Assembly: GCA_041749535.1 (NCBI GenBank)
Contig: JBGTBE010000108.1
Coordinates: forward strand, 243,890 to 307,889
Direction: 5' to 3'
DNA: 64,000 nucleotides
From: JBBQZU01 sp041749535
GTDB lineage: Bacteria > Bacteroidota > Bacteroidia > Flavobacteriales_D > Cryomorphaceae
This document shows positions 46,715-55,459 of this stretch, piece after piece. The translations under genes and the position numbers were made by a program. Below the pieces are notes generated by a model. That model did not search any database. It was given only the letters and a program-made list of their open reading frames with translations, and was not told the DNA's origin. How positions within the stretch are numbered: position 1 is the first letter of the stretch; each line of letters begins with the position of its first letter.

Positions 46715-49156
46715 GTGAATAATAATGACAGTTATGTTCAGTCAGCGTTGGAATGGTTCTATTCGAAAGACTGGACTCCGCTACCGTTTCAAATTGAAAC
46801 CTGGGATCATTGCCTGGCTGGAAGGTCGGGACTGCTGAATGCACCAACGGGTACGGGCAAAACATATGCTGTTTTTGTGGGTGCTGTATTGTCCTGTCTT
46901 AGAAGACAGAAGGATGCTCATGAAGGTCTCTCTCAATTACGAATTGTATGGGTAACCCCAGTTCGCGCCCTTAGTCGCGATATTGCGATTGCCTGTAGGG
47001 CCTTTTGTGAGAGCTTCGGTTTAAACTGGATGGTGGCGGTTAGAACTGGCGATACGGACAACGCTGAAAGAATGCATCAGAGAAGATACCCGCCGCAGGT
47101 GCTTATTACCACACCAGAGAGCTTGCATCTCATTATGGCTAAAGGGTATGAAAAGTATCTGAAAGATGTGGAATTCGTCGTCGCAGATGAGTGGCATGAA
47201 TTGATGGGTTCCAAACGTGCTGTGCTTCTTGAGTTAGCTCTTAGCAGAATCAAATCTATTTCGACCCCACAAATTTGGGGTATCTCTGCTACCCTTGGCA
47301 ATATGGAAGAATCTATGGATGTGTTGCTAGGGACAGATCACCATAGGAAAGATGCGGTGATGGTGAAGGCCGTTATTGAGAAAAAAGTGAGCGTGGTTAG
47401 CATCATACCATCTGAAGTTGAGAAGTATCCTTGGGCTGGTAATTTAGGTATTGGTCTTGCTGACTCTTTGATTCCATTGCTCGAAAAGAGCAGTTCTACA
47501 CTCGTGTTCACGAATACCCGATCTCAAGCAGAGATTTGGTATCAGAAATTGCTGGAGATTAAACCTGAATTGGCAGGGCTTATCGCATTGCACCACGGTT
47601 CTATTAGCAGAGAATTGCGCGATTGGGTCGAAGATGCTCTTCATTCAGGCCGATTGAAATGTGTGGTCTGCACAAGCAGTCTTGATTTGGGGGTCGACTT
47701 CAGACCAGTCGAAACCATAGTTCAAGTTGGGAGCCCAAAAGGCATTGCACGATTTCTACAGCGGGCTGGTAGAAGTGGACATCAGCCCGGAGCTGAGAGT
47801 GTAATCTATTTCTTGCCAACAAATGCGCTACAGTTATTGGAATCTGCAGCCTTGAAGAAGGGCATAGAACATGGTGATGTGGAGGAGAGGGTCCCTTACA
47901 TCCGAAGTTTTGATGTTCTAGTACAGTATTTGGTTACACTCGCTACTTCCGATGGTTTTTTTCCTGAAAGTATTTTTTCAGAAGTGAAGTCAACTTTTTC
48001 TTTTTCAAGTTTAAGCGATGATGAGTGGTCTTGGGTCTTGCAGTTTATCACCACAGGCGGTCCTTCTCTGCACGCTTATAATGAATTTAAAAAAGTAGAG
48101 ATAATGCCAGATGGTTGCTACAGGGTTACGAGCAGAGCCATAGCAATGAAACATCGATTATCCATAGGTGCCATCGTGAGTGATACAATGTTGCAAGTCA
48201 AGTTTCAACGAGGCGGTTATCTGGGAAGCATTGAAGAAGCGTTTATTTCGAAACTTTCAATTGGAGATTCGTTTTGGTTTGCCGGAAGGCCATTAGAACT
48301 AATTAGGGTGAAAGAGATGATAGTTCAAGTCAAAGTGAGCCCGTCAAAGAATGGAAAATTCTCAACGTGGATGGGAGGGAGGATGCCACTTTCAGCAATG
48401 CTATCAGAGCATCTTCGAATGGTGGTTTCTGAATCTGCCACCATTGCTGACAGTCCAGAACTGAATGCCATCAAACCTATACTGGAAACCCAACGCCAAC
48501 TTTCTGCAGTTCCACGCAATGATGAGTTTTTAATTGAAAGTATTTCCACCCGCGATGGATACCATATATATATGTATCCATTTGAAGGTAGATTTGTGCA
48601 TGAAGGCCTCGCTGCCATTATTGCTTTTCGGCTTTCGCGAATTAAGTCCATCTCTTTTAGTATAGCTGTCAATGATTATGGATTTGAGTTGCTTTCAGAC
48701 CAGCCTATACCAATCGAACAGGCAATCGATGCGAATCTCTTTACGCTGGACAATTTGCTTTTCGATTTACAAGGCAGTATAAATCACAATGAAATGGCGC
48801 GAAGAAGATTTAGGGATATAGCAGGAATCGCAGGCCTTGTTTTTAAGGGTTTTCCCGGAAGGAACATAAAGGACAAGCATTTACAATCATCATCGCAACT
48901 TTTCTTTGATGTTTTTCGGGATTATGAATGCGACAACCTTTTGTACAAACAAGCTTTTCAGGAGATAATGGAGTTTCAAATAGAAGAAGTTCGCCTGAGG
49001 TCTGCGCTTAGGCGAATTGAAAGTCAATCTTTAAAGTTGCAGTACCCTGTTAGGCCTACGCCATTTTGCTTTCCAATACTTGCTGACCGACTGCGAGAAA
49101 GGTTTAGCACTGAAAAAGTGGATGAGATGATTAAGAAAATGATACTTAGCAAATGA
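46715..49156 (+). CDS. Ligase-associated DEXH-box helicase (Lhr-type)
   Basis: An 813-residue superfamily 2 helicase. Walker A is NAPTGTGKT with K49, and the DEXH box is ADEWH. Motif III is ISATLGN. RecA-like domain 2 has HHGSISRELRDWVEDAL, VVCTSSLDLGVDF and LQRAGRSGHQPG. The C-terminal half is the Lhr-core winged-helix and beta-barrel extension. This is the helicase of the four-part DNA-damage set (Lhr, PdeM, exonuclease, ATP ligase). It starts at GTG 46715, with AAAGG 3 nt before it. The stop overlaps the PdeM start by 4 nt. Its ligase and exonuclease partners are at 36.0-38.6 kb. Confidence 0.94.
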   Translation: MNNNDSYVQSALEWFYSKDWTPLPFQIETWDHCLAGRSGLLNAPTGTGKTYAVFVGAVLSCLRRQKDAHEGLSQLRIVWVTPVRALSRDIAIACRAFCESFGLNWMVAVRTGDTDNAERMHQRRYPPQVLITTPESLHLIMAKGYEKYLKDVEFVVADEWHELMGSKRAVLLELALSRIKSISTPQIWGISATLGNMEESMDVLLGTDHHRKDAVMVKAVIEKKVSVVSIIPSEVEKYPWAGNLGIGLADSLIPLLEKSSSTLVFTNTRSQAEIWYQKLLEIKPELAGLIALHHGSISRELRDWVEDALHSGRLKCVVCTSSLDLGVDFRPVETIVQVGSPKGIARFLQRAGRSGHQPGAESVIYFLPTNALQLLESAALKKGIEHGDVEERVPYIRSFDVLVQYLVTLATSDGFFPESIFSEVKSTFSFSSLSDDEWSWVLQFITTGGPSLHAYNEFKKVEIMPDGCYRVTSRAIAMKHRLSIGAIVSDTMLQVKFQRGGYLGSIEEAFISKLSIGDSFWFAGRPLELIRVKEMIVQVKVSPSKNGKFSTWMGGRMPLSAMLSEHLRMVVSESATIADSPELNAIKPILETQRQLSAVPRNDEFLIESISTRDGYHIYMYPFEGRFVHEGLAAIIAFRLSRIKSISFSIAVNDYGFELLSDQPIPIEQAIDANLFTLDNLLFDLQGSINHNEMARRRFRDIAGIAGLVFKGFPGRNIKDKHLQSSSQLFFDVFRDYECDNLLYKQAFQEIMEFQIEEVRLRSALRRIESQSLKLQYPVRPTPFCFPILADRLRERFSTEKVDEMIKKMILSK

Positions 49157-49821
49157 ATGCAGATTCATTAAAAACCATATTGAACACGGAAGTTGCAGGT
49201 TGCCAGATTTCACTGCTTTCAGAAAAGGCTGCCTATCTGCCAGAGTTTGATGCCCTTCTTATTGCTGATGCCCATTTGGGGAAAATAGATCATTTCAGAA
49301 AACACGGTATTGCCGCACCTCCAGGTGCTGATGTAGCATGCATGCAAAGACTAGAACGGCTTATTGAATCTATGAAACCGGGCAAGCTGGTATTTATGGG
49401 AGACCTTTTTCACAGCGCTGCAAATGCTTCGTGGGATTTGTTTTCGGATTTTTTAAAAGATTTCACCCAAGTAAAGAAGATTCTTGTGAAAGGAAATCAT
49501 GATATTCTGCCAGAAGAAATTTTTGGCGATGCTGGCCTTCACCTAGTGGAAAGCCTTCAGTTAGGTCCTTTGTTACTCTCACATGCACCTGTCGAATCCA
49601 ATTCATACAATATATATGGGCACATACATCCGGCAATAAAACTTGTAGGGAAGGGTAGGGTTTCATTGAAACTTCCGTGTTTTATTCTTGGGAATCGCCG
49701 GGCTATACTTCCTTCTTTTGGCGAATTTACTGGATTGGCTCTTGTAAAACCAAGTATTACTGACAGAACATACGCCATTACACCAGATGCTGTTTTTGAT
49801 GTTTCAGCATCTCGCGATTAG
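49153..49821 (+). CDS. pdeM: Ligase-associated metallophosphoesterase endonuclease PdeM
   Basis: A 222-residue calcineurin-type phosphoesterase with the full motif set: D39-x-H41 in IADAHLGK, GDLFHS, GNHD, SHAPVE and YGHIHP. Members of this group are Mn-dependent nucleases acting with the Lhr-type helicase. It is coupled to that helicase by an ATGA overlap and convergent with the next gene by a 4-nt overlap. Confidence 0.93.
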   Translation: MNADSLKTILNTEVAGCQISLLSEKAAYLPEFDALLIADAHLGKIDHFRKHGIAAPPGADVACMQRLERLIESMKPGKLVFMGDLFHSAANASWDLFSDFLKDFTQVKKILVKGNHDILPEEIFGDAGLHLVESLQLGPLLLSHAPVESNSYNIYGHIHPAIKLVGKGRVSLKLPCFILGNRRAILPSFGEFTGLALVKPSITDRTYAITPDAVFDVSASRD

Positions 49822-50705
49822 GCGTACTTACGCAATATTCCCATCACCTGAGAGGTGTAGCTCCCGCCAAATATATTCACATGAGCCATTAGAGGATAAA
49901 TATTTGCAAGTGGTAGTCGGTTCTCCCAACCTTTTTCCATTGGATATTCCTCATTATATGCTTCATAAAATCGTTTGTCGAACCCTCCGAATAGTTTGCT
50001 CATGGCAATATCCATCTCTCGATGACCAAAATGCACAGCAGGGTCAAAAATAGTTGCATCACCATCTTCACTTGTCATGAAATTCCCGGTCCAAAGATCA
50101 CCATGCAGCGCCGCAGGAGGCTCAACTGGAAATAAATCATATGCCTTTTTATAGAGTTTTTCGAAGTAACGAATCATTTCAGGGTTAGCAAGAGACCTTT
50201 CCTCCGCCATTTTCAATTGGGGTTTCAGGCGCTGATTCACAAAAAAATCTGACCAGTTCTCCGTTGGGTTATTGTACTGGGGTAAACTGCCGAGGTAATT
50301 GGCATAATCCAACCCAAAAGAATTATTTGTCTTTCTATGCATTTCAGCAATCCTTCGCCCGAAGTCTTCCCAAAAAGAGGATTTTTTACTCGCTGACTTT
50401 ATATAAGGCATCAAAATCCATTGGGTGTCTTCAAGCAAACCTGTTTCTATAGACTGCGGAATTTTGAACGAACTGTGCTCATGTAGAAATTTAAGGCCCT
50501 TAGCTTCGGCTTCAAACATCCCTGGATAGGCTTCGTGTTCATTTGTCTTTGCAAAAAAAGTACCATGCGATGTTTGTATTCGGTGCGCATCATTAATGCT
50601 TCCTCCACCAATTACACCTACAGAGTTAATGGATAAGCTGATATTTAGGCTTTTACAAAGTGCTTTTGCCCACTGTTCATGTAGTTCCCCTGTTGTTCGA
50701 TCCAT
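49818..50705 (-). CDS. Fructosamine kinase family protein
   Basis: A 295-residue phosphotransferase-fold protein of the fructosamine-3-kinase/ketosamine-kinase family. The N-terminal part has VIGGGSINDAHRIQTSHGTFFAK (glycine-rich loop and ATP-site lysine), the catalytic segment ALHGDLWTGNFM has its active aspartate and asparagine, and the metal-binding FDPAVHFGHREMDIAM segment follows. Such enzymes phosphorylate Amadori adducts on glycated amino acids or proteins in the cytosol so that they break down. It is unpaired with an operon partner and convergent with pdeM. Confidence 0.92.
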   Translation of the reverse strand: MDRTTGELHEQWAKALCKSLNISLSINSVGVIGGGSINDAHRIQTSHGTFFAKTNEHEAYPGMFEAEAKGLKFLHEHSSFKIPQSIETGLLEDTQWILMPYIKSASKKSSFWEDFGRRIAEMHRKTNNSFGLDYANYLGSLPQYNNPTENWSDFFVNQRLKPQLKMAEERSLANPEMIRYFEKLYKKAYDLFPVEPPAALHGDLWTGNFMTSEDGDATIFDPAVHFGHREMDIAMSKLFGGFDKRFYEAYNEEYPMEKGWENRLPLANIYPLMAHVNIFGGSYTSQVMGILRKYA

Positions 50706-50850
50706 GAGTTAAAGCTATACATATATATAGGTATCAGGAATACCAAAATTGCCAATGATGCTAAAACCTATTTGTGGATTCCGTAACATCAAGAAGAACA
50801 GCCATATATGTGCGTTCAAGTTACGAATGCAGAATTAGCCCTGAAAACCC

Positions 50851-50881
50851 TTGCATGCTTGCGATTGAAAAATTACTTTTG
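50851..50881 (+). promoter_or_regulatory. Predicted promoter of the CAU-anticodon tRNA
   Basis: TTG (50851-50853), a 20-nt spacer and TACTTTTG (50874-50881), about 12 nt before the tRNA 5' end. A good match to the Bacteroidota promoter. Confidence 0.6.
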
Positions 50882-50892
50882 CAGCCCTTTCA

Positions 50893-50966
50893 GGGCCCAT
50901 AGCTCAGTTGGTTAGAGCAGCAGACTCATAATCTGAAGGTCGAAGGTTCAAGCCCTTCTGGGCCCA
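50893..50966 (+). tRNA. tRNA with CAU anticodon (Met, or Ile2 after lysidine modification)
   Basis: A 74-nt cloverleaf. The acceptor stem GGGCCCA pairs with TGGGCCC, with discriminator A. The D-arm is TAGCTCAGTTGGTTAGAGC, the anticodon loop CTCATAA reads CAT, and the T-arm contains GGTTCAAGCCC. The outer pair of the anticodon stem is a G-A mismatch. No CCA is encoded. Elongator Met is most likely, but tRNA-Ile2 (lysidine at C34) cannot be excluded from sequence alone. Confidence 0.93.
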
Positions 50967-51033
50967 CAATTTTTAAAAGGACGTGCAGGCATGTAAAGTT
51001 TGGGCTATCCTTACGGTTATAAAGCAAAAAAAT

Positions 51034-51066
51034 ATCGCGAAACACTTGTTTCGCGATTTTTTTTTG
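51034..51066 (+). terminator. Intrinsic terminator after the CAU tRNA
   Basis: A perfect 10-bp stem ATCGCGAAAC / GTTTCGCGAT with an ACTT loop and nine T residues. An A-rich run precedes the stem, so it could also work on the opposite strand. Confidence 0.88.
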
Positions 51067-51196
51067 TCTTACCTTTACAACGATTTGTAGGGTAAAAACA
51101 ACGGTTTGTCGCATATGTTTGTCCTTTCGTCAAAAAGGAAGTATGCGACAAGTCATTGTATATGAACTTGTTAACAACCAATCAAAATTCAAAAGT

Positions 51197-54100
51197 ATGA
51201 GTAATGTTCTACGCACTTTGCTAAAGCAACTGGTCTGTTGTAGCAAAATCACTTCTGGTGCCGTTTTGGCGCTATTGCTGTTTCAGCTGTTCTCGCCTGT
51301 GGCAGTTCATGCGTCCATTCTGGAAACTTCAGACTCTGAAGTACTGGTAGGCCCGCCAAATCAACCGAGCATAACAAGGTTATGCACTTTTAATGCATTT
51401 GGCAATGCATCGACCAATCATGCACTGGTGATTAATAATTTGCCGGGCATTTCAAATCCCCGATTTGATTTTGCTGCAGGTCAGCAAGGTACAATTGCAT
51501 TTTTCTCTGACGGTACAGCCCGTCTCACTGGCCGCCTTGTTAACAAGGGCGACGCTAACCAACAGTGGGATATGGACTTCTACTTCTCAGATCAAATGGA
51601 TTGGTCTACCTGGTCGGGTTTAGGTCGCGATTGGAAGAACGAAGGGCAAGGAGCAACAAACCAATACTTGGATTGGGAGTATTTTATATTTGATACAAAC
51701 ATACCCAGTACACTTAAAGGTGCCGGCAGCTTAACTGGCTCTTCGCTTGTTATTACGCACATGCCCTCCGATTACCACTACGGATTTCAAGTAGGAGATT
51801 ATGCAAACTGCAAAAATGGAAACTATGGAGCAGCTGCTTGGTTTTTTGCTACAGGGACTGTTAATGGTTCATCTGTATCGAACCAACATGGTGATATTAA
51901 TTTAAACCTTGGATGTCGCAACGTAACCAAAGAGTGTCCCGCAGATGAGTACGCTTCTGGAAGTCACATATTATGGCTAAACAACTTACCAGGTGGTTCT
52001 GGCAATAATTGGGTAAACATTCCCGGCCAGAATTTGAGCTTTCTTGAATTGGCAGGTGGTGAGGCAGCTATTTATGGCAAAGTTCAAAACCAAAATAACA
52101 ATAACCTAAAACTCACTGTGAGTTACTGGTTCAATCAGAAAGCGAATTGGGCGACATGGTCTGGAAATGTTCCTCCACGCAGTTGGAAAGGCAATGCAGG
52201 AATTGTTGGCAATAATTATTTGAACTGGGACTACTATATATTTAATACATCTGTAGCGAGCACTTTGATTGGTTGTTCTCCTGCTACCCCGAATACATAT
52301 ATTGTGGCTACCCATATGCCAGCAAGTTATCTTTACGGTCTCCAAGTTGGTACCGCAGCCAATGATAAAAATGCCAATGAGGGTTTTTCAACCTGGTTTT
52401 TTCTGAATGGTAAATTTCTAAACAACAATGTTAACGGAAATCAAGGTGACCTAAATGGAAACACCAATTGTGCTCCCCCTTTCCTTATTTGTATAGATAC
52501 ACCTCCTATTATTACATGTCCTGCGGATGTGACTATTGATTGTTCGGCTAGCATAGATCCATCTAATACTGGTGTTGCTACCTCTGACAGGCCCAACAGT
52601 GAATGTCCAGGAGAAGTAATCATATCATATAGTGATGTTTTATCGGGTACAACTTGTCCAAATACTATTACCAGAACCTGGACAGTAGTTGATGAATATG
52701 GGAATGAAGTTTCCTGCACCCAGACGATCACCATCGTAGACACGACCGCCCCAGTATTGGAGATGCCAGCCGTAACAAGTGGCACCGCCAGCTGTGATGA
52801 GTTGAGCGTAGAAGATGCGATCGCGTTTGGTCAGGGAGTAAACCAGAACGGCTTCCTTCAAGCCGCCCGCAACCTGTTCAACAGCCTTGGTTTGGTACCA
52901 GTAGGTACCAGCGACGACTGCAATGAGAGCGAGTGGATTGAGACCGGCGTAGAAGTAGCGGTAGGGGAGTGTCCAGTAAAAGTGACGTTGACCTGCTACT
53001 TTGTAGCCGTAGACGCCTGTGGCAACACAAGTGCGACCTCTTCATCAACGATCAGCATTGTAGACGAGACCGCCCCAGTGATCACCTGCCCAGCCGACAT
53101 CACGGTAGACTGCTCAGGCAGCCTGGACCCGATGGCTACCGGTATGGCAAGCGCCACTGACGACTGCGGCGACGCCACAGTAACCTATACAGATGGAGCC
53201 ATCACCGGCGAGTGCCCACAGACCTTAGTAAGGACGTGGACAGCAACCGACGAGTGTGGCTTGACCTCTACCTGCACCCAGACGATCACCATCGTAGATG
53301 TGATAGCACCATCGCTTATAATGCCAGCGCAAACCTTTATCAACATAACTTGCACTGCAGTGAACTATGGCACATTGTTAAGTTTGGCAAATGGTGATCT
53401 TACCACAAGCCAAGCCAACACATACAGAAACTTCCTAAGGAATATCTTTATGACCAATGGCCTTGTACCTACAGAAGCTGATGATAACTGTAGCGAAGGG
53501 ATAATATCTGAATCAGCTATTCAGATTATTACTCAGGGTCTGAATTGCCCTAATAAAGCAATCGTACGTTGCGTGTTTATTGCAACTGATGCCTGTGGAA
53601 ATGTATCGGATGAGCAGTATACGGAGTTGATTGTAATTGATCAAACAGTTCCTAATATATTCTGTCCATCAGATATTGTAGTGTCATGTGGAAGTGATAC
53701 ATCACCATCTGTAACCGGAGTTGCAACTGCTACAGACAATTGTTCAGGACCTATGGAGATTAGCTATTATGACACTGATGTAACAAGTTTCTGCCCGACC
53801 AGCTTTGTAAGGGTATGGGTTGCACAAGATGGTTGTGGTAATACCACTACTTGTGAACAGCTAATTACATTGGTTGATGAAGATGCACTTTGCTCTACAG
53901 CTCCGACAGGTCTGAATGCTGAAGTAACAGCTCCAAACACGGTTCTGCTTACTTGGAACCCTGTACCTGGATCGATAGGATGCAGAATACTTGCACGTGC
54001 AGTAGGCTCTTCTAACACTATTACTGTCGCAACTATCGTAGGCAATGCCCCGAGCCAGTATACCGCCCAGTCTAACTTGTTATCAAATGGGGTAGCAGTG

Positions 54101-54484
54101 CAGTGGAGAGTGATTTGCGCATGCAGCACCAATCCACTTGTCACTACACCATTTAGTCCATGGAACACTTTTGTGTACAACTGGAACAGCAACAAGTCGT
54201 TTACTCCGGATGCAGATCTTGGAACGAACAGCGGGGTGAATCTAGAAGGAGGACGAGTATATCCAAATCCTACCTTGAACAGCACCTTCCTGAATACGAA
54301 GATGTCTGAAGGAGATGTAATCGTGATTCGTGACATCTCAGGGATGACTGTCACTTCAACAATAGCACCAGCTGACAGCGATGTGCTGGAAATTGATCTG
54401 AAGCGATATGCAGCTGGAGTATATTTTATACAGCATGTAGATAGAAGTGGTATTCCACATGTTTACAAAGTGATTAAGAACTAG
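51197..54484 (+). CDS. Secreted HYR-domain T9SS type A cargo with duplicated N-terminal domain
   Basis: A 1095-residue secreted protein. Residues 1-39 form a signal peptide (LALLLFQLFSPVAVHA). Two copies of an unrecognised domain of about 175 residues follow at about 63-240 and 253-430. They share W(S/A)TWSG, YLxWxYxIF and HMPxxYxYG(F/L)QVG motifs. Then come HYR-type domains (PPIITCPADVTIDC, APVITCPADITVDC, VPNIFCPSDIVVSC) with cysteine-rich spacers, a fibronectin-III-like domain (about 905-990) and a type A sorting domain (GRVYPNPTLNSTF, AAGVYFIQHV). ATG 51197 is preferred to TTG 51119 or ATG 51143 because it directly precedes the signal. Role unknown; a surface protein. Confidence 0.88.
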   Translation: MSNVLRTLLKQLVCCSKITSGAVLALLLFQLFSPVAVHASILETSDSEVLVGPPNQPSITRLCTFNAFGNASTNHALVINNLPGISNPRFDFAAGQQGTIAFFSDGTARLTGRLVNKGDANQQWDMDFYFSDQMDWSTWSGLGRDWKNEGQGATNQYLDWEYFIFDTNIPSTLKGAGSLTGSSLVITHMPSDYHYGFQVGDYANCKNGNYGAAAWFFATGTVNGSSVSNQHGDINLNLGCRNVTKECPADEYASGSHILWLNNLPGGSGNNWVNIPGQNLSFLELAGGEAAIYGKVQNQNNNNLKLTVSYWFNQKANWATWSGNVPPRSWKGNAGIVGNNYLNWDYYIFNTSVASTLIGCSPATPNTYIVATHMPASYLYGLQVGTAANDKNANEGFSTWFFLNGKFLNNNVNGNQGDLNGNTNCAPPFLICIDTPPIITCPADVTIDCSASIDPSNTGVATSDRPNSECPGEVIISYSDVLSGTTCPNTITRTWTVVDEYGNEVSCTQTITIVDTTAPVLEMPAVTSGTASCDELSVEDAIAFGQGVNQNGFLQAARNLFNSLGLVPVGTSDDCNESEWIETGVEVAVGECPVKVTLTCYFVAVDACGNTSATSSSTISIVDETAPVITCPADITVDCSGSLDPMATGMASATDDCGDATVTYTDGAITGECPQTLVRTWTATDECGLTSTCTQTITIVDVIAPSLIMPAQTFINITCTAVNYGTLLSLANGDLTTSQANTYRNFLRNIFMTNGLVPTEADDNCSEGIISESAIQIITQGLNCPNKAIVRCVFIATDACGNVSDEQYTELIVIDQTVPNIFCPSDIVVSCGSDTSPSVTGVATATDNCSGPMEISYYDTDVTSFCPTSFVRVWVAQDGCGNTTTCEQLITLVDEDALCSTAPTGLNAEVTAPNTVLLTWNPVPGSIGCRILARAVGSSNTITVATIVGNAPSQYTAQSNLLSNGVAVQWRVICACSTNPLVTTPFSPWNTFVYNWNSNKSFTPDADLGTNSGVNLEGGRVYPNPTLNSTFLNTKMSEGDVIVIRDISGMTVTSTIAPADSDVLEIDLKRYAAGVYFIQHVDRSGIPHVYKVIKN
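52713..53298 (+). repeat. 28-bp direct repeats flanking a G+C-rich HYR segment
   Basis: Identical 28-mers lie at 52713-52740 and 53271-53298, 558 bp (186 codons) apart and in frame. Both encode CTQTITIVD-type HYR ends. The DNA between is visibly G+C-richer and uses more C-ending codons (GCC, GAC, ACC, ATC) than the gene on either side. Confidence 0.8.
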
Positions 54485-54512
54485 GGATTTCCTTAGTTCT
54501 GAAAAACACACA

Positions 54513-54549
54513 CACCCGCAACTGTAATAAGTTGCGGGTGTTTTTTTTA
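54513..54549 (+). terminator. Intrinsic terminator after the HYR protein gene
   Basis: A perfect 11-bp stem CACCCGCAACT / AGTTGCGGGTG with a GTAATA loop, followed by nine T residues. Confidence 0.9.
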
Positions 54550-54674
54550 GTAGTCGTTAAGGAGCAATTCGACAAGAAAACGTTCAATTTCTGCTCTTCT
54601 ATGGTTCAGAATACCAGAGCCTTATTTCTTGTATGTGGGAATATTATAGAACATCCTCTTAAAGAAAGAAAATG

Positions 54675-54706
54675 AAAAATGCCGCCAAATAATTGGCGGC
54701 ATTTTA
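54675..54706 (-). terminator. Intrinsic terminator of tRNA-Ala
   Basis: An 11-bp perfect stem (AATGCCGCCAA / TTGGCGGCATT) with an ATAA loop. Read on the minus strand it is followed by five T residues, about 12 nt past the tRNA 3' end. Confidence 0.8.
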
Positions 54707-54716
54707 AATATGGGTT

Positions 54717-54795
<79 letters not shown>

Positions 54796-54802
54796 TGGAT
54801 TG

Positions 54803-54833
54803 CGAAAGTAGGATATTCTATATCAGTTTCAAA
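54803..54833 (-). promoter_or_regulatory. Predicted promoter of tRNA-Ala
   Basis: On the minus strand TTTG (54833-54830), 19-nt spacer and TACTTTCG (54810-54803), one mismatch from TAnnTTTG, about 12 nt before the tRNA. Confidence 0.5.
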
Positions 54834-55459
54834 ATCAATTACCGAATTTTGCTTATTGCCATTGGTCAATTTGATGTCTAATGAATCGAATTGGGAGAAA
54901 TTTCAATTTGAAGAATGTGCAAGCAATTGTCAATAATTTCAGAATACCAAGAAGTCAGGCACTACTTGGTGGCTATTTTCATGAGAAGTATAAGTGAATA
55001 ATTGAGACTGATAAATAGTAGAGGAATTCGCTAAGTTGAGTTTCTGGATAGGATCTACCAAAATATGCAGAGATAGACGGCGAATTGGATCAAGATCATT
55101 GAAATTCATTGTTGGTTAAATCTACTCAATCGCTATAATTGATTGGGATGAACTTATGACTTAATATTCTCACTATCATCAAGGAGGCAGTTTTTGGCAA
55201 TAGGCTACTCGATGGAATATAAATACGGGTTGAACTAATCTTAATTTCGACATTCACTCTAGGATATTAGCACGTAATGGTGATGCCTTTACGAGAATTT
55301 CAGAGAGATTCTAATTGAGCAATACTGGATCAAGAAACTTTTATATTAACGATTCAATTTGAAGGATAAAGAAATTGAAAGGCAACGAGATACAAACTTA
55401 ACATCAACATGTTGCCACTTAAATAACACTCTTAGCTGAAGGTCTTAGATATTGGATTA
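54834..55459. other. Gene-free AT-rich stretch
   Basis: About 0.63 kb beyond the tRNA-Ala promoter with no ORF of useful length, no clear hairpin and no direct-repeat boundary. The composition is not obviously lower in complexity than the coding DNA around it, so a decayed gene is possible, but no family could be recognised in any frame. Confidence 0.5.

Noticed and set aside
51040..51060. Palindrome as transposon end or operator
   Set aside because: Followed by a long T-run after a tRNA, so it is best read as a terminator.
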